A DNA stretch of 52,375 bases from PWPS01 sp964573145 (GTDB lineage: Bacteria > Patescibacteriota > Minisyncoccia > Minisyncoccales > PWPS01), in contig CAZNIM010000002.1 in assembly GCA_964573145.1 (NCBI GenBank), positions 1 through 52,375 on the forward strand. Direction: 5' to 3'. Both the position numbers and the translations under genes were made by a program. Under the pieces are notes generated by a model. It did not search any database. It saw only the letters and a program-made list of their open reading frames with translations, and was not told the origin of the DNA. This document shows, piece after piece, positions 1 through 7,059 of the stretch. Position 1 is the first letter of the stretch; each line of letters begins with the position of its first letter.

Positions 1-26
1 GGCGGATTTTTGATTGCAGGAGAAGC

Positions 27-2108
27 TTATTCAAAATGTAAATTTCTTTCTACCGACTCCAGTTTCTTTTTGGTTATCTTATTTTTTTCCAAAAGGTCTT
101 CTTCAAGTACTTTTTTTGCCGCTTGATGGGCTTGAGCTACCGATTTTCTATCTTTTAGAGCTTCCATGGTGAATCCGGCTACTCCCCATTGTCTGTTTCC
201 GACCAAATCTCCCGGTCCCCGCAACTCGAGGTCTTTTTCGGCCAACTCGAAACTGTTTTCCGACTCGACCAAAGCTTTTAATCTTTCTCTTGATTTGGCC
301 GAGTTGGATCCGGAAAAGAGAAAGCAGTAAGATTGATGATCGCTTCTACCGACCCTGCCTCTGAATTGATGAAGTTGAGCCAGGCCGAACATCTCCGCTC
401 CTTCTATAACCATTACGGAAGCGTTGGGAACATCGACTCCCACTTCGATAACGGAGGTGGAGACGAGTATGTCGATCTTTTTATTTTTGTAGTCGGTCAT
501 CACCTTTTCTTTTTCCGTAGAGGTCATTTGGCCGTGAAGCGGCTCTATGTTGAGGTTCGGATATTGCTTTTTTAGCTTTACGGTCATCTCTTCGACCGAC
601 CTGACATCCGCCCAAGCCGATTCATCTTTGTCGTCCGACTCTTCTATTCGTGGGCAAATGAAGAAAGCTTGTCTCCCTTTTTCTATTTCACTTTTTATGA
701 ACTCGTAAACCTTTCCCCTGTTTTTTTCGGAAATGATTTTGGTTTTTATCTTTTTTCTCCCCGAAGGAAGTTCATCTATTATTGAGATGTCCAAGTCTCC
801 GTAAAGAGTTAAAGCGAGAGTTCGAGGAATCGGCGTCGCCGTCATTGAAAGTAGGTGGGGAATCTTCTTCTTTTTACAGAGAGCCGCTCTCTGCTTTACT
901 CCGAAGCGATGCTGTTCATCGACTATCACCAGTGCCAAATTATCAAAAGTTACCGATTTTTGTATTAAAGCGTGAGTTCCGATCAGGAGATCTATTTTAC
1001 CCTCTTCAACCTTTTCCAGAAGTTTTTTTCTGGATATCTCTATGAATTCGTTTTTTAATTTTTTTGATTTGTATTTATCTTTTTTACCGGTTAAAAAACC
1101 GATATCCATATGAAAATTTTTAAGCAAGGAAGAAACTTTTTTAAAGTGTTGAGTGGCCAAAACTTCGGTCGGGGCCATAAAGGCGACCTGATATCCCGCT
1201 TCGGACGTTGCCAAGGCGGCGATTGTTGCCACTACCGTTTTTCCCGATCCGACATCTCCCTCCAAAAGCCTGTTCATCGGATAAGGTTTTTCCAAATCTT
1301 TGAGTATTTGCCAAGCTGATTTTTTTTGAGCGTCCGTGAGCTTGAAAGGAAGCTCCTCAACGAAGTCTTTAATGTATTCTATGTCCGGCTCTACCGGAAA
1401 AGCTTTTTCCCCTTTAATCTCCATCTTTCTTTGTAAGGTCGAAAGCTGAATAAAAAAGATTCTTTCGAAAGAAAATCTTCTTCTTGCCTCTTCGGCATCT
1501 TTTCCGTTTTTTGGAAAATGGATTTTTTCGAGAGCTTTTTTAATCGGCAGCAAATCGTATTCTTCAATAATCTCTTTCGGAAGAGTTTCTTCAACCTCAA
1601 CTTTATCCAGAAGAGGTTTGATTACATATCTTAACCAGCGAGAGGAAACCCCTTTTGTTTCGGGATAAATCGGAACCAGGCGACCGGTATGAATTCGGCT
1701 CCCTTTCACTTTTTCGTAAGAAGGGTTTATCAGTTGAATTCCTTCTCTTCCGTAATCCGGTGTTCCCGAGAGGTACAACTCCTCTCCTTTTTTGAGCGAA
1801 TTGGCCAAATAAGGCTGATGAAACCAGATTATTTTTATCGCTCCCGAATCGTCTTCGATTATCGCTTCGGTATAAGGAACCTTTTTTCTGGAAGTTTTTC
1901 CCGCCTCTATCGCTTTTATCTTTCCTTTGAAGGTCGCCTTTTTTCCGTCCCGAGCGGCCGATACTTTAGTTATGTCGGAATAATCTTCATAGCGATTGGG
2001 AAAGTGAAAAAGAAGATCGCCCACCGTTTTCAAGCCCATCCCTTTCAGTCTGGATTTGTATTTGGGCCCCACTTTGGGGATATTTTCTATGGAGTAGGAA
2101 AGTTTCAT
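27..2108 (-). CDS. recG: ATP-dependent DNA helicase RecG
   Basis: This superfamily 2 helicase remodels stalled replication forks and Holliday junctions. The 693 residues match the usual RecG length. An OB-fold wedge domain lies at about residues 55-150. Walker A (GDVGSGKT) is at 284-291, and a DEQH box at 397-400 is followed by the SMTATPIPRTLAL motif. The C-terminal helicase part has the motif VI core HQFRGRVGRSDHQS. The ATG at 2108 is supported by a minus-strand promoter with -10 TATAAT only 9 bases upstream (TTGCGT, 17-base spacer), so the mRNA is probably leaderless or nearly so. No Shine-Dalgarno sequence is seen. The stop lies 26 bases from the window edge, so the downstream neighbour is not visible. 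Identification is secure. Confidence 0.97.
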   Translation of the reverse strand: MKLSYSIENIPKVGPKYKSRLKGMGLKTVGDLLFHFPNRYEDYSDITKVSAARDGKKATFKGKIKAIEAGKTSRKKVPYTEAIIEDDSGAIKIIWFHQPYLANSLKKGEELYLSGTPDYGREGIQLINPSYEKVKGSRIHTGRLVPIYPETKGVSSRWLRYVIKPLLDKVEVEETLPKEIIEEYDLLPIKKALEKIHFPKNGKDAEEARRRFSFERIFFIQLSTLQRKMEIKGEKAFPVEPDIEYIKDFVEELPFKLTDAQKKSAWQILKDLEKPYPMNRLLEGDVGSGKTVVATIAALATSEAGYQVAFMAPTEVLATQHFKKVSSLLKNFHMDIGFLTGKKDKYKSKKLKNEFIEISRKKLLEKVEEGKIDLLIGTHALIQKSVTFDNLALVIVDEQHRFGVKQRAALCKKKKIPHLLSMTATPIPRTLALTLYGDLDISIIDELPSGRKKIKTKIISEKNRGKVYEFIKSEIEKGRQAFFICPRIEESDDKDESAWADVRSVEEMTVKLKKQYPNLNIEPLHGQMTSTEKEKVMTDYKNKKIDILVSTSVIEVGVDVPNASVMVIEGAEMFGLAQLHQFRGRVGRSDHQSYCFLFSGSNSAKSRERLKALVESENSFELAEKDLELRGPGDLVGNRQWGVAGFTMEALKDRKSVAQAHQAAKKVLEEDLLEKNKITKKKLESVERNLHFE

Positions 2109-2117
2109 CTTTGAATC

Positions 2118-2146
2118 ATTATAGGAAAAGTGCTCGACGGACGCAA
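2118..2146 (-). promoter_or_regulatory. recG promoter, near-leaderless
   Basis: On the minus strand TTGCGT (2141-2146) and TATAAT (2118-2123) are separated by 17 bases. Only 9 bases lie between the -10 hexamer and the recG ATG, so transcription should start at or within a few bases of the start codon. Confidence 0.6.
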
Positions 2147-2180
2147 TTTAACTTAGATCATTAAAAGTATTTAATTTAAA

Positions 2181-2198
2181 AACCGCCGTTCAGCGGTT
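2181..2198 (-). terminator. terminator after tRNA-Arg
   Basis: A six-base-pair stem (AACCGC/GCGGTT) with a 6-base loop is followed on the minus strand by TTT and an A/T-rich run. It lies 10 bases past the 3' end of tRNA-Arg and suits an intrinsic terminator for that single-gene transcript. Confidence 0.6.
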
Positions 2199-2207
2199 GA
2201 TTTCATG

Positions 2208-2280
2208 TGCCCTCGAGAGGACTCGAACCTCTATTGCAAGCTCCGCAAGCTTGTGTTTTATCCGGTTAAACTACGAGGGC
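2208..2280 (-). tRNA. tRNA-Arg (anticodon GCG)
   Basis: A complete 73-base cloverleaf folds on the minus strand. The acceptor GCCCTCG pairs with CGAGGGC and the discriminator is A. The D-arm has GTTT/AAAC, and its loop holds GG followed by A, consistent with the A20 arginine identity element. The anticodon stem CAAGC/GCTTG encloses loop TTGCGGA, giving anticodon GCG (2244-2246), which reads CGC/CGU. The T-arm AGAGG/CCTCT encloses TTCGAGT. CCA is not encoded. The usual bacterial tRNA for this box has ACG (inosine after TadA editing), so GCG is unusual. The 2109-2436 stretch otherwise holds no gene I can support. Confidence 0.93.
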
Positions 2281-2395
2281 TCAGCTTTTAGCCCATCTTA
2301 GCACATATATCAATTTTTTTATAGGTCTTGTCGATGAGCTTTTTAAAGACAACATCTTTATTTTTTGACCGGAAGAGAAAGGATTTAATTTCAAG

Positions 2396-2424
2396 TTGAT
2401 TTTAATCTAAATTTTTATTATACT
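2396..2424 (+). promoter_or_regulatory. tRNA-Ser(GCT) promoter
   Basis: TTGATT (2396-2401) and TATACT (2419-2424) are separated by exactly 17 bases. The tRNA begins 13 bases after the -10 hexamer, giving a leader of about 6 bases. Confidence 0.65.
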
Positions 2425-2436
2425 TTCGGAACGGAT

Positions 2437-2523
2437 GGAGAGGTGCCGGAGCGGTCGAACGGGGCACCCTGCTAAGGTGTTGTGCCTTTATTGGTACCGA
2501 GGGTTCGAATCCCTCCCTCTCCG
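2437..2523 (+). tRNA. tRNA-Ser (anticodon GCT)
   Basis: This is an 87-base class II tRNA with a long variable arm. The acceptor GGAGAGG pairs with CCTCTCC and the discriminator is G, as usual for serine. The anticodon loop contains GCT, reading AGC/AGU. The T-arm GAGGG-TTCGAAT-CCCTC is intact. CCA is not encoded; the sequence continues CATAGAG. It has its own sigma70-type promoter just upstream. The region from here to 2638 carries no gene but holds the conserved element described at 2582. Confidence 0.95.
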
Positions 2524-2581
2524 CATAGAGAACAGGATATTAAAAGTATAGCTAACAGGAATAAATGGAGCCGACAGGCAG

Positions 2582-2597
2582 GATTTGAACCGTTTTT
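2582..2597 (+). repeat. post-tRNA-Ser element, copy 1
   Basis: GATTTGAACCGTTTTT begins 59 bases after the discriminator of tRNA-Ser(GCT). The same element, with C at the fifth base, follows the other two tRNA-Ser genes at 3598 and 41790. Its first ten bases can pair with GGTTCGAATC in the T-arm of the tRNA upstream, here with one G-U wobble. Function is unknown. It could be an antisense T-arm element in the precursor or a degenerate tRNA 3' fragment on the minus strand. Confidence 0.6.
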
Positions 2598-2638
2598 CCG
2601 CATGAAGAGCGATAGTTTCATAATTTTAAAATAAACAG

Positions 2639-3442
2639 TTGTATTCTTTTTTAAACGGGAAAATAGTTGAAAAGGAAGCTTCTCTTTCACTTGATGATGC
2701 CGGAGTTTTAAGAGGTTATGGTGTCTTTCAAGTGGTAAGAGTCTATGACGGGAACCCTTTTCTTTTAAAGGAGCATCTTCAAAAATTGGAGAGAGATGCT
2801 CATAAACTGGGAATCGGTTTTTTTAAACTGCCTGAAAACATTGAAGATGTAATTGACGAGCTGGCAGAGAAAAACGGATTAACCGATTTTTATTTGCGAA
2901 TGGTGGTTACGGGAGGTAAATTGAGAAAGTCATTTTACCCCGAAGGAAAAGCTAATTTTTTTATATTGGCTGAAAAAATAAGTGAGTTGCCGGAAAAGCT
3001 TTATTCGGAAGGGGTTCATTTGATAAGCTTAAATCATAAGAGAGAATTTTCGAAGATGAAGGTAATAAATTATGCTCGTCCGATAAGTGAACGGTCAAAA
3101 CTTGCCGAAAGCGATGCTTTTGATTTCTTATACACTTGGAACGGTAATATTTTGGAGAGTAGTCGAGCTAATTTTTTCATAGTTAAAGATGAAAAAATAA
3201 TCACTCCCGAAAAAGGAGTTTTACCGGGGATAACCGCAAAAACCGTCCTGGGCGTTGCCGAAGATCTTGGATTTACAACTGAAAAAAGAGAGATTGAATA
3301 TCAAGAATTACGGGATGCGGATGAAGCTTTTTTAACTTCGACGGTCAAGGAAATTTTACCGGTAAAATCGATTGATGATATTGAAATGAAAGAAATAAAA
3401 ATTGTTAAAAAGCTTCATAAAGCTTATCGGGAGTTGGTTTAA
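2639..3442 (+). CDS. class IV PLP aminotransferase (IlvE/Dat/PabC family)
   Basis: The product is a fold-type IV pyridoxal-phosphate enzyme, a family that includes branched-chain aminotransferase, D-amino-acid transaminase and aminodeoxychorismate lyase. The 267 residues are near the short end of the family. The N-terminus MYSFLNGKIV and the segment DDAGVLRGYGVFQVVRV are typical. The likely PLP lysine is Lys141 in KMKVINY, followed by NGNILESSRANFF and the C-terminal EAFLTSTVKEILPV signature. Translation starts at TTG, because an in-frame stop lies 12 bases upstream and the family N-terminus begins here. Substrate specificity cannot be fixed from sequence. D-amino-acid supply for the wall is one possibility, since no branched-chain pathway is visible. 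tRNA-Ser(TGA) follows 8 bases after the stop. Confidence 0.88.
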   Translation: MYSFLNGKIVEKEASLSLDDAGVLRGYGVFQVVRVYDGNPFLLKEHLQKLERDAHKLGIGFFKLPENIEDVIDELAEKNGLTDFYLRMVVTGGKLRKSFYPEGKANFFILAEKISELPEKLYSEGVHLISLNHKREFSKMKVINYARPISERSKLAESDAFDFLYTWNGNILESSRANFFIVKDEKIITPEKGVLPGITAKTVLGVAEDLGFTTEKREIEYQELRDADEAFLTSTVKEILPVKSIDDIEMKEIKIVKKLHKAYRELV

Positions 3443-3450
3443 AAATTTAT

Positions 3451-3535
3451 GGTGGGGTGGTCGAGTGGCTTAAGGCAGCGGTTTTGAAAACCGCCAACCC
3501 TCACGGGTTCGTGGGTTCGAATCCCACCCCCACCG
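3451..3535 (+). tRNA. tRNA-Ser (anticodon TGA)
   Basis: This is an 85-base class II tRNA. The acceptor GGTGGGG pairs with CCCCACC and the discriminator is G. The anticodon stem GCGGT/ACCGC encloses loop TTTGAAA, giving TGA, which reads UCN codons including UCA. A long variable arm is present and the T-arm is GTGGG-TTCGAAT-CCCAC. No CCA is encoded. It starts only 8 bases after the aminotransferase stop with no promoter between, so it is probably processed from that mRNA. Confidence 0.95.
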
Positions 3536-3597
3536 CATTAAGAAGCATTAATTTACTTCAGTTTAATTATTTAGATTCATTAGAAGAGAGAAAGAGA

Positions 3598-3613
3598 GAT
3601 TCGAACCGTTCTC
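3598..3613 (+). repeat. post-tRNA-Ser element, copy 2
   Basis: GATTCGAACCGTTCTC begins 63 bases after the discriminator of tRNA-Ser(TGA). The first ten bases are a perfect complement of the T-arm segment GGTTCGAATC in the upstream tRNA. Locally AGAGA/TCTCT can also form a five-pair stem around the core. Confidence 0.6.
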
Positions 3614-3654
3614 TGTTCAAAAAAGTAATTAAAAAAGGAGGTGTATAAAATATT

Positions 3655-3708
3655 ATGTTCAGAGGGAAGCGTAATTGTTGCCAAAACCCGTTTTATTTTT
3701 TATCATAA
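3655..3708 (+). CDS. possible 17-residue leader peptide upstream of pilM
   Basis: An ATG is preceded at 8 bases by AAAGGAGGTG, the best Shine-Dalgarno match I see before any start in this window, where such sites are nearly absent. The peptide would be MFRGKRNCCQNPFYFLS and ends 20 bases before pilM. It is too short to recognise, and a promoter-like TTGCCA-N17-TATCAT overlaps it, so it may not be translated. It could instead be a remnant or a regulatory upstream reading frame. Confidence 0.25.
   Translation: MFRGKRNCCQNPFYFLS
3678..3706 (+). promoter_or_regulatory. possible pilM operon promoter
   Basis: TTGCCA (3678-3683) and TATCAT (3701-3706) are separated by 17 bases, and pilM begins 22 bases further on. 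A second -10-like TATATT sits at 3717-3722, six bases before the ATG. Neither site is strong. Confidence 0.35.
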
Positions 3709-3728
3709 TTAAAAGATATATTTTTTAA

Positions 3729-4754
3729 ATGGACTTTTTACCCGGATTATCAAAAAAATGTTTAGGAATAGATATCGGCGCCACTTCGATTAAGGTTGTT
3801 GAGCTTTCAAAAGAAAAAGATGGATATCATCTGAAAAATTACGGAATAGCGTCGACCAAAGATGTTACCGGAAGAAAAATAAGAGCCAAAAGCAACAGTC
3901 GGTTGTCGGCATCGACGGACGCCATTGCCGATACCGTAAAAACGATACTCAAAGAAGCCGGAATGAGAACCAAGGATAGTGTTTTTGCGATTCCCGACTC
4001 CAGCAGTTTTTTCACTTCTTTTGAAGTTCCGAAGATGAAAAGAGCGGAAGTCGAGTCGGCTATTCAATTTCAAGCTCGGCAAAGAATACCTCTCTCTTTG
4101 AATCAGGTAACTTTGGACTGGAAGCTGACCGGCTTGAATAAAAGTGACGGAAAAGAGATGGTCGAGGTTCTTCTTTTGGCAATTCCGAACGATACGATCA
4201 ACTCTTATCGAACAATAGCTAAAAAAACCGGACTCAGTTCGGGTGTTTTGGATGCTCAAACTTTCGGGTTCGCCGAGCTTTACGGAGAAGAAGATAAAAC
4301 GGTGGTTATTGTCGATGTCGGTGATCAAAACACCATGGTGAACATAGTGGAAGAAGGATTACCCAAACATAGCCACAGTCTCGATTTAGCCGGTAAAGAC
4401 TTCACTCCCAACATTGCGATTTTACCTAAGCTTGAGTATAATGAAAAAGAGAAGACCCCCAAAGTTTCGGATAAAATAAAAAAATCACTTTCCAGGGAGT
4501 TGGCCCAAAAAATAGATGAGGTCTGCTCTCGATATGAAAACGAAGAAGGAAGATCGATTGACAAAATACTTCTTACCGGCGGAGCTTCCAATTTTGAAAG
4601 AATAAAGATTGAGCTTTCCAAGACCTTCACCACCGAAGTAGCCAATCCTTTTCAAAAAATAAAATACCCACCGATACTCGAAGAGATGGTCGAGGATCTT
4701 TCTCCTCTTTGCTCGGTAGCCATGGGAATGGCGATGCAAGGGTTAAATAAATAG
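3729..4754 (+). CDS. pilM: type IV pilus assembly protein PilM
   Basis: PilM is the actin-like cytoplasmic ring protein that binds the N-terminus of PilN and links the pilus inner-membrane platform to the motor. The 341 residues match family length. The nucleotide-binding phosphate-1 loop GIDIGATSIKVVEL lies at residues 14-27 (usual SHS2/FtsA-like fold), and DVGDQNTMVNIV and LLTGGAS mark the later phosphate-2 and adenosine motifs. It opens the pilus operon, with the PilN-like gene 5 bases after its stop. No Shine-Dalgarno sequence precedes the ATG. Confidence 0.93.
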   Translation: MDFLPGLSKKCLGIDIGATSIKVVELSKEKDGYHLKNYGIASTKDVTGRKIRAKSNSRLSASTDAIADTVKTILKEAGMRTKDSVFAIPDSSSFFTSFEVPKMKRAEVESAIQFQARQRIPLSLNQVTLDWKLTGLNKSDGKEMVEVLLLAIPNDTINSYRTIAKKTGLSSGVLDAQTFGFAELYGEEDKTVVIVDVGDQNTMVNIVEEGLPKHSHSLDLAGKDFTPNIAILPKLEYNEKEKTPKVSDKIKKSLSRELAQKIDEVCSRYENEEGRSIDKILLTGGASNFERIKIELSKTFTTEVANPFQKIKYPPILEEMVEDLSPLCSVAMGMAMQGLNK

Positions 4755-4759
4755 AGGTT

Positions 4760-5575
4760 ATGGGAATAGAACTTAAACCCAAAAAAGAAAAGAAAAAGAT
4801 CCAGATGCCGACTTCTTTTGATGTTCTTTTCTATTATTCGATTATTTTACTTTTATTTTCGGTCAGCGGGTATCTTCTTATCTCTCAGTGGAATGCCGAA
4901 ATGCAAACTCAGATACAAAACAGAGAAGACGTATTGCAAAGATTGGAGTCTCAGGGAGATTTTCAATCCAATAGAGATTTCGTTTTTGAGCAAAGAGATC
5001 TTATAGAAGACTATATGGCCGTCTTAACGGAAAGAAATCTGTTGGACGGACTTTTTATATTTCTGGAAAATTCAGTACATCCCTTGGCTCATTGGGACAG
5101 TGTTCGAGTTGATCTGGATAGTGGAGAGTTGAGACTCGAAGGATCAATTTATGATTTTTACGCTTTGGAGCAGCAATATACGATACTTAAAGAGTTTAAA
5201 ATGGATAGACCGGTTTACGGATGGATTAGCGCTCGAGATCTTGACCTTGATGATGACGGTGAACCGTTTGTTCCGGAAGGCGTAAACGTGTCGGTTTTCA
5301 ACACTCCCAGCAGACTTAACCAAATTGAAAAAACGACTATCGACAGTGAGACGGATGTCGAATTTTTGAAAAAAATAGAAGAGATGGATTATATGTTCAG
5401 AGAAGACATAGCCGACCGATCGCTCATAAGAGGTGACTGGTATGAAGTCGTAACCGGAGAAGAAGTAGAGGTTATCGAAGAAGTGATAATTAGAGACATA
5501 AGAGAAATCGATGATGATTTACGGATATCTTTTAACGTTGATTTACAGATGAATCCGTTAATATTCAAACAATAA
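4760..5575 (+). CDS. pilN: PilN-like inner-membrane pilus protein
   Basis: Assignment rests mainly on position between pilM and a PilO-like gene, and on architecture. A short basic cytoplasmic N-terminus (MGIELKPKKEKKK) suits PilM binding. One transmembrane helix lies at about residues 22-45, followed by a coiled-coil stretch and a periplasmic alpha/beta domain. At 271 residues it is longer than typical PilN (about 180-200). The extra C-terminal part is acidic and has the repeated VEVIEEVIIRDIREID region. Sequence similarity to PilN is weak by eye, so the name is by context. Confidence 0.7.
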   Translation: MGIELKPKKEKKKIQMPTSFDVLFYYSIILLLFSVSGYLLISQWNAEMQTQIQNREDVLQRLESQGDFQSNRDFVFEQRDLIEDYMAVLTERNLLDGLFIFLENSVHPLAHWDSVRVDLDSGELRLEGSIYDFYALEQQYTILKEFKMDRPVYGWISARDLDLDDDGEPFVPEGVNVSVFNTPSRLNQIEKTTIDSETDVEFLKKIEEMDYMFREDIADRSLIRGDWYEVVTGEEVEVIEEVIIRDIREIDDDLRISFNVDLQMNPLIFKQ

Positions 5576-5576
5576 A

Positions 5577-6104
5577 ATGAGACCGATAATAACAGCAATT
5601 TGCTTAGCCGGAGCAGTCGCCATTTTAATGATCCTCACTTGGCCCGAGTATCAAACTTTACAGGACTCGATGGCTGAAGCAAGAGTTAAGGAGACCGATT
5701 TGCAAAATATGGTGAACTATCATCAAGCTATGGAAGGCATGGCCGAAAGACTAAGAGAGGATTATGAAGAGGAGATAAAGAAGATAGGTGATGGAATCCC
5801 CGATGATCATTACGTACCCTCCCTTTTTGCCGAGATAAGAAGAATGTCCTACGGGTCGGGAGTAAGGGTTGATGGAATAGGAAATTTTTCAGTGTTAAGA
5901 GAGGGAGGTGGAGAGGACCTCAGAGAAGTCGAAATCAGCTTTAATGTTGAAGGAAGCTATTCCAATTTTAAAAGTTTTGTAAATCAAATAAATAATTCGG
6001 CCAGAATAAAAGAGATACAAGAGATCAATATTCAGCGCCGACCGGCCACAGCGGGAATTGAGTTCTTGAATTGCAATTTAACTTTGACGGCCTATTTTCA
6101 ATAA
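5577..6104 (+). CDS. pilO: PilO-like inner-membrane pilus protein
   Basis: The product is a 175-residue bitopic protein. An N-terminal membrane helix (about residues 3-22) is followed by a coiled coil containing YHQAMEGMAERLREDYEEEI, then a ferredoxin-like periplasmic domain with the PilO-type segment SFNVEGSYSNFKSFVNQINN. PilO forms a heterodimer with PilN in the alignment complex. The ATG is one base after the upstream stop, so coupling is likely. Function is inferred from the pilMNO order as well as the fold pattern. Confidence 0.75.
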   Translation: MRPIITAICLAGAVAILMILTWPEYQTLQDSMAEARVKETDLQNMVNYHQAMEGMAERLREDYEEEIKKIGDGIPDDHYVPSLFAEIRRMSYGSGVRVDGIGNFSVLREGGGEDLREVEISFNVEGSYSNFKSFVNQINNSARIKEIQEINIQRRPATAGIEFLNCNLTLTAYFQ

Positions 6105-6107
6105 ATT

Positions 6108-7049
6108 ATGGAAAGTAAAATAAAAAGTGACGATCCGAAGTATTTTTACCTGGTAGTGCTTATCACCGTTGCAATAGCCGGAGGAATCATTTGGCAACTT
6201 TTTTTCACCGAGCCTTTAACCGGATCTCCCGATCCGCGACTGGAAAGAATTCCGGATGTCGGATTTATGATGCTCGACAGCCGACTCTTTAGGGAGATGG
6301 ATCCTTTTATTCGTGGGGACAGATATCTTTTACCCTGGGATTTAACTAAAACCACCGACCCTTTCAGGCCTCCGCGAGTTCCTTTGAGTCAAGAGATGAG
6401 AGAGTGGTGGAGCATCTTTAATATAGTTTTGGATATTGAAGAAGACAGTTGGATCGGAGTTTTCCCGGATATGATTTCGGGAGAAGAAGATCCGACTTTG
6501 GTTCTTTTGGATGGCAGATGGTATGAATTTAATTTAACCGCAATTGAAGATGATTGCGATTTTCAAATTTTTAATGAAGATAATGATTCGATTATACTCT
6601 ATGAAGTGGAAAGGGACGGCCGATTACTCTATAGAGCAATGATTGAAGAAGGCTTGATTGGTTATCGATGCGGGCAAGATGAAGAGACCGCCGGAGAGAT
6701 AACGGTTCTCAGCACGGAAGACTATGATTCTGAAGATCTTTTTGTCGAGGGTACCTCTCAAACATTAATTGAAACGGGACTCGCCTTATCCGATTTATTG
6801 GTTGAGATCGAATATAGTGAAGATTATATCGACGGGCAAACGATAGGTGAATATCGAGATGCTTATTCGAGAATGGAAAACAGGCTTGAAACTTTAAACA
6901 GCCAATACGGAGGCGCGGATGAAGAGGAGGGTTTGTCTCCCGAAGAAGAGTCCGAAATCAGAGATGGTGCTCGAGAAATAAAAGCTGAAGCGGAGCAAAG
7001 GCGAGATAATTTAGTAGAGCAAAGAGAGGTTCTTCAAGAAGAAGAATAA
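6108..7049 (+). CDS. membrane protein of unknown function in pilus operon
   Basis: I do not recognise this 313-residue protein. One membrane helix lies at about residues 13-33 (YLVVLITVAIAGGIIWQLFF). An extracytoplasmic region follows with TTDPFRPPRVP near residue 83, then a strongly acidic segment with two cysteines and a C-terminal Glu-rich coiled coil (about 240-313). It sits where pilP would be, after pilO and before pilB. The DPF tripeptide resembles a PilP feature, but the rest does not look like a PilP lipoprotein and there is no lipobox. CPR cells lack an outer membrane, so a secretin-linked PilP would not be expected. A lineage-specific pilus platform or wall-anchoring part is a reasonable guess only. 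Confidence 0.75.
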   Translation: MESKIKSDDPKYFYLVVLITVAIAGGIIWQLFFTEPLTGSPDPRLERIPDVGFMMLDSRLFREMDPFIRGDRYLLPWDLTKTTDPFRPPRVPLSQEMREWWSIFNIVLDIEEDSWIGVFPDMISGEEDPTLVLLDGRWYEFNLTAIEDDCDFQIFNEDNDSIILYEVERDGRLLYRAMIEEGLIGYRCGQDEETAGEITVLSTEDYDSEDLFVEGTSQTLIETGLALSDLLVEIEYSEDYIDGQTIGEYRDAYSRMENRLETLNSQYGGADEEEGLSPEEESEIRDGAREIKAEAEQRRDNLVEQREVLQEEE

Positions 7050-7059
7050 ATTATAAAAT

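Noticed and set aside
2472..2690. Minus-strand frame of 72 codons opposite tRNA-Ser(GCT)
   Set aside because: It contains the GEGGIRT(L/H)GT string, a well-known false protein produced by translating antisense tRNA-Ser/Leu genes.
3457..3648. Plus-strand frame of 63 codons running through tRNA-Ser(TGA)
   Set aside because: Its first half is the tRNA itself (LKTANPHGFVGSNPTPT is a familiar artefact), and it has no ribosome site or family match.
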